Of a stretch of 64,000 nucleotides of DNA, positions 63,032-64,000 are shown in pieces. Numbering within the stretch: position 1 is the first letter of the stretch; the number at the start of each line of letters is the position of its first letter. The stretch is from JBJXGE01 sp046154185 (GTDB lineage: Bacteria > Planctomycetota > UBA8108 > UBA1146 > JAJFFE01). Both the position numbers and the translations under genes were made by a program. The notes under the pieces were generated by a model, which was not told the origin of the DNA, made no database searches, and saw only the letters and a list, made by a program, of their open reading frames with translations. The stretch spans positions 1-64,000 of the forward strand of contig JBJXGE010000070.1 of assembly GCA_046154185.1 (NCBI GenBank), read 5' to 3'.

Positions 63032-63883
63032 TTACTCGCAGCTGAGACCGTCCGCGGTCGGATCGAGGCCGCTCAATGGGAATGGCGCCGGGATCGACGG
63101 ACCGGAGAGGAACAAGTAGTTCAATTCATAGATCGGGTCGGACTGCGTGATCATGCCGTCGTCGTTGATGTCCATGATCGACAGGCAATCCGGCGCGGCG
63201 CCGCCCGCGTGCAAGTAGGACAGAATCGTCACGGCGTCCGCAATGTTGAACTTGGTGTCGAGGTTCGTGTCGCCCCGCACGAACGCGACCTCCCCGATCA
63301 CCGAAATGGCACCGCTGATGAGATTCGGCGAGATCGAATCGAAGTCGATCACAAAAATGTTGCTGACGGGCGGCGTCCCAACGTCATTGACGAAAACGAG
63401 CGGAATCTCGTCGACCTCCGCGGCGCTCGGCAACACGTTGCAAACGAAGTTCGCGTACACCAACTCAAAATCCGGGATCCCGGGAATGACTTGCCCCGCG
63501 TAGGGTGGCAGCAAGTCGAGCAAGACCGCAAAAATGAAGAAACCTTCGCTCTCGTAGTTTTCGTAGTTCACGAATTCAGCGCCAACGGCTTCGGCGAGCG
63601 TACCGTCGATATTGACCGCCACCGCCTCCAGGTACTCGAGTCCATAATTGACGACAATCGAGTAGCCCTTCACATCCGCATTGTTCACGCCGACGATTTC
63701 CACCACGTGATTCAGGGTTCCCGGCGCGGCTTCACTCGGCGCAATGAGCAAATTGTTCTCACCGGAAACCATCTGCGCGGTCGCCGGCGCCGCGGCTGCG
63801 AACACAACGAACAGCACGGGCAAGCAGAACAACAACGTTTGCACACTCGGCAATGCCCGAACCTGGACTTTTGTACGTGGCAT
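63032..63883 (-). CDS. Secreted protein with cohesin-like N-terminal and dockerin-like C-terminal domain
   Basis: The protein has 283 residues. GGAGA lies upstream of the ATG, and the signal peptide runs to about residue 36 (LFVVFAAAAPATAQ). Residues 40-200 recall a cohesin-like beta sandwich (NNLLIAPSEAAPGTLNHVVE; VKGYSIVVNYGLEYLEAVAV), a guess from memory. The C-terminus has two dockerin-like halves, RGDTNLDTKFNIADAVTILSY and DINDDGMITQSDPIYELNYL, then LDPTADGLSC. Cohesin-like and dockerin-like parts in one chain could allow surface assembly. Function unknown. Confidence 0.83.
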   Translation of the reverse strand: MPRTKVQVRALPSVQTLLFCLPVLFVVFAAAAPATAQMVSGENNLLIAPSEAAPGTLNHVVEIVGVNNADVKGYSIVVNYGLEYLEAVAVNIDGTLAEAVGAEFVNYENYESEGFFIFAVLLDLLPPYAGQVIPGIPDFELVYANFVCNVLPSAAEVDEIPLVFVNDVGTPPVSNIFVIDFDSISPNLISGAISVIGEVAFVRGDTNLDTKFNIADAVTILSYLHAGGAAPDCLSIMDINDDGMITQSDPIYELNYLFLSGPSIPAPFPLSGLDPTADGLSCE

Positions 63884-63944
63884 TCGACATTCTCCTAATC
63901 AGCAACACCAAATCACCGGGCTCCCACCCAGCACGAATATTCCT

Positions 63945-64000
63945 CTAGCAGCGGCAGCAAGAAATTGCTGCTCCCTCGAGCGGCGTCCATTCTTCGAGTT
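63945..64000 (-). CDS. C-terminal scrap of a protein related to the 580-2709 lipoprotein (partial)
   Basis: A minus-strand frame entering from the window edge reads LEEWTPLEGAAISCCRC and stops at 63945. LEEWTPLE matches the repeated EWTPLEP block of the lipoprotein at 580-2709. Fifteen bases, TGGACGCCGCTCGAG, are identical to its last repeat. The family then usually continues into KYYAPGVG, but here the frame ends. This may be the end of a second family member, or a truncated or frameshifted one. Too short to be sure. Confidence 0.4.
   Translation of the reverse strand, partial: LEEWTPLEGAAISCCRC

Noticed and set aside
13111..63883. A cellulosome
   Set aside because: Dockerin-like modules occur but no glycoside hydrolases or scaffoldin with multiple cohesins are in the window.

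Overview
The window is high-GC bacterial chromosome with genes packed on both strands. It holds about 48 protein genes, one gene relic, one minisatellite and a few hairpins. I found no tRNA, rRNA, CRISPR array or insertion sequence. The likely source is a Planctomycetota-type (PVC group) bacterium. The evidence is indirect: secreted proteins ending in dockerin-like RGDxNxDG repeats followed by a DPTxDxLxC tail, a Tat-exported Gfo/Idh/MocA protein coupled to a large HEAT-repeat protein, FG-GAP and PD40 propellers, an ECF sigma factor fused to an extracytoplasmic domain, and a Kdo transferase that implies LPS. No 16S or ribosomal gene is present to settle it.

Layout. 1-6.0 kb: a 17-bp-type minisatellite, a three-repeat lipoprotein and a secreted PD40/GloVer-like propeller protein. 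6.4-10.8 kb: an RND efflux pump and its adaptor. 11.0-12.8 kb: a coupled trio with an ADP-ribosylglycohydrolase and a possible ADP-ribosylation partner. 13.1-14.5 kb: an FG-GAP/dockerin protein. 14.7-18.5 kb: aspartokinase, divergent from carboxynorspermidine synthase and decarboxylase (polyamine synthesis from aspartate semialdehyde). 19.4-21.9 kb: an NtrC-type two-component pair. 22.1-27.2 kb: a xylose operon (Gfo/Idh, TIM-barrel isomerase, xylA, xylB). 27.1-28.5 kb: a VIT1-type transporter and an SRPBCC protein. 28.7-34.3 kb: a Tat-exported Gfo/Idh, a HEAT protein and an esterase-TPR-zincin fusion. 34.3-36.5 kb: an ECF sigma/anti-sigma-like/thioredoxin-like operon. 36.8-41.5 kb: dockerin proteins flanking an ArsR-AHSA1 pair. 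41.8-46.3 kb: an aroC relic, an FGE-domain lipoprotein and an orphan FkbH-like protein. 46.5-48.9 kb: a DCC thiol oxidoreductase and the sigma fusion. 49.2-53.0 kb: aroB, fused aroA-aroK and aroC. 53.0-62.7 kb: mainly housekeeping genes (metK, Kdo transferase, secA, pyrD, DksA-like, xerC/D-like, FHA protein). 63.0-64.0 kb: a cohesin/dockerin-like protein and a C-terminal scrap that may be a second copy of the first lipoprotein family.

Several operons are translationally coupled by 1-20 bp overlaps (sigma/anti-sigma/Trx-like, RR/HK, Gfo-HEAT, aroB-aroAK-aroC, xylA-xylB, ArsR-AHSA1, the ADP-ribosyl trio). The items most worth a second look are: the sigma-factor fusion with a strong in-frame internal ribosome binding site; the frameshifted aroC relic 10 kb from the intact gene; the ADP-ribosyl trio; the esterase-TPR-zincin fusion; and the minisatellite whose flanking module recurs on the other side of a lipoprotein gene. 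Start codons were adjusted where a Shine-Dalgarno sequence, signal peptide or operon overlap gave a better start than the longest open frame.
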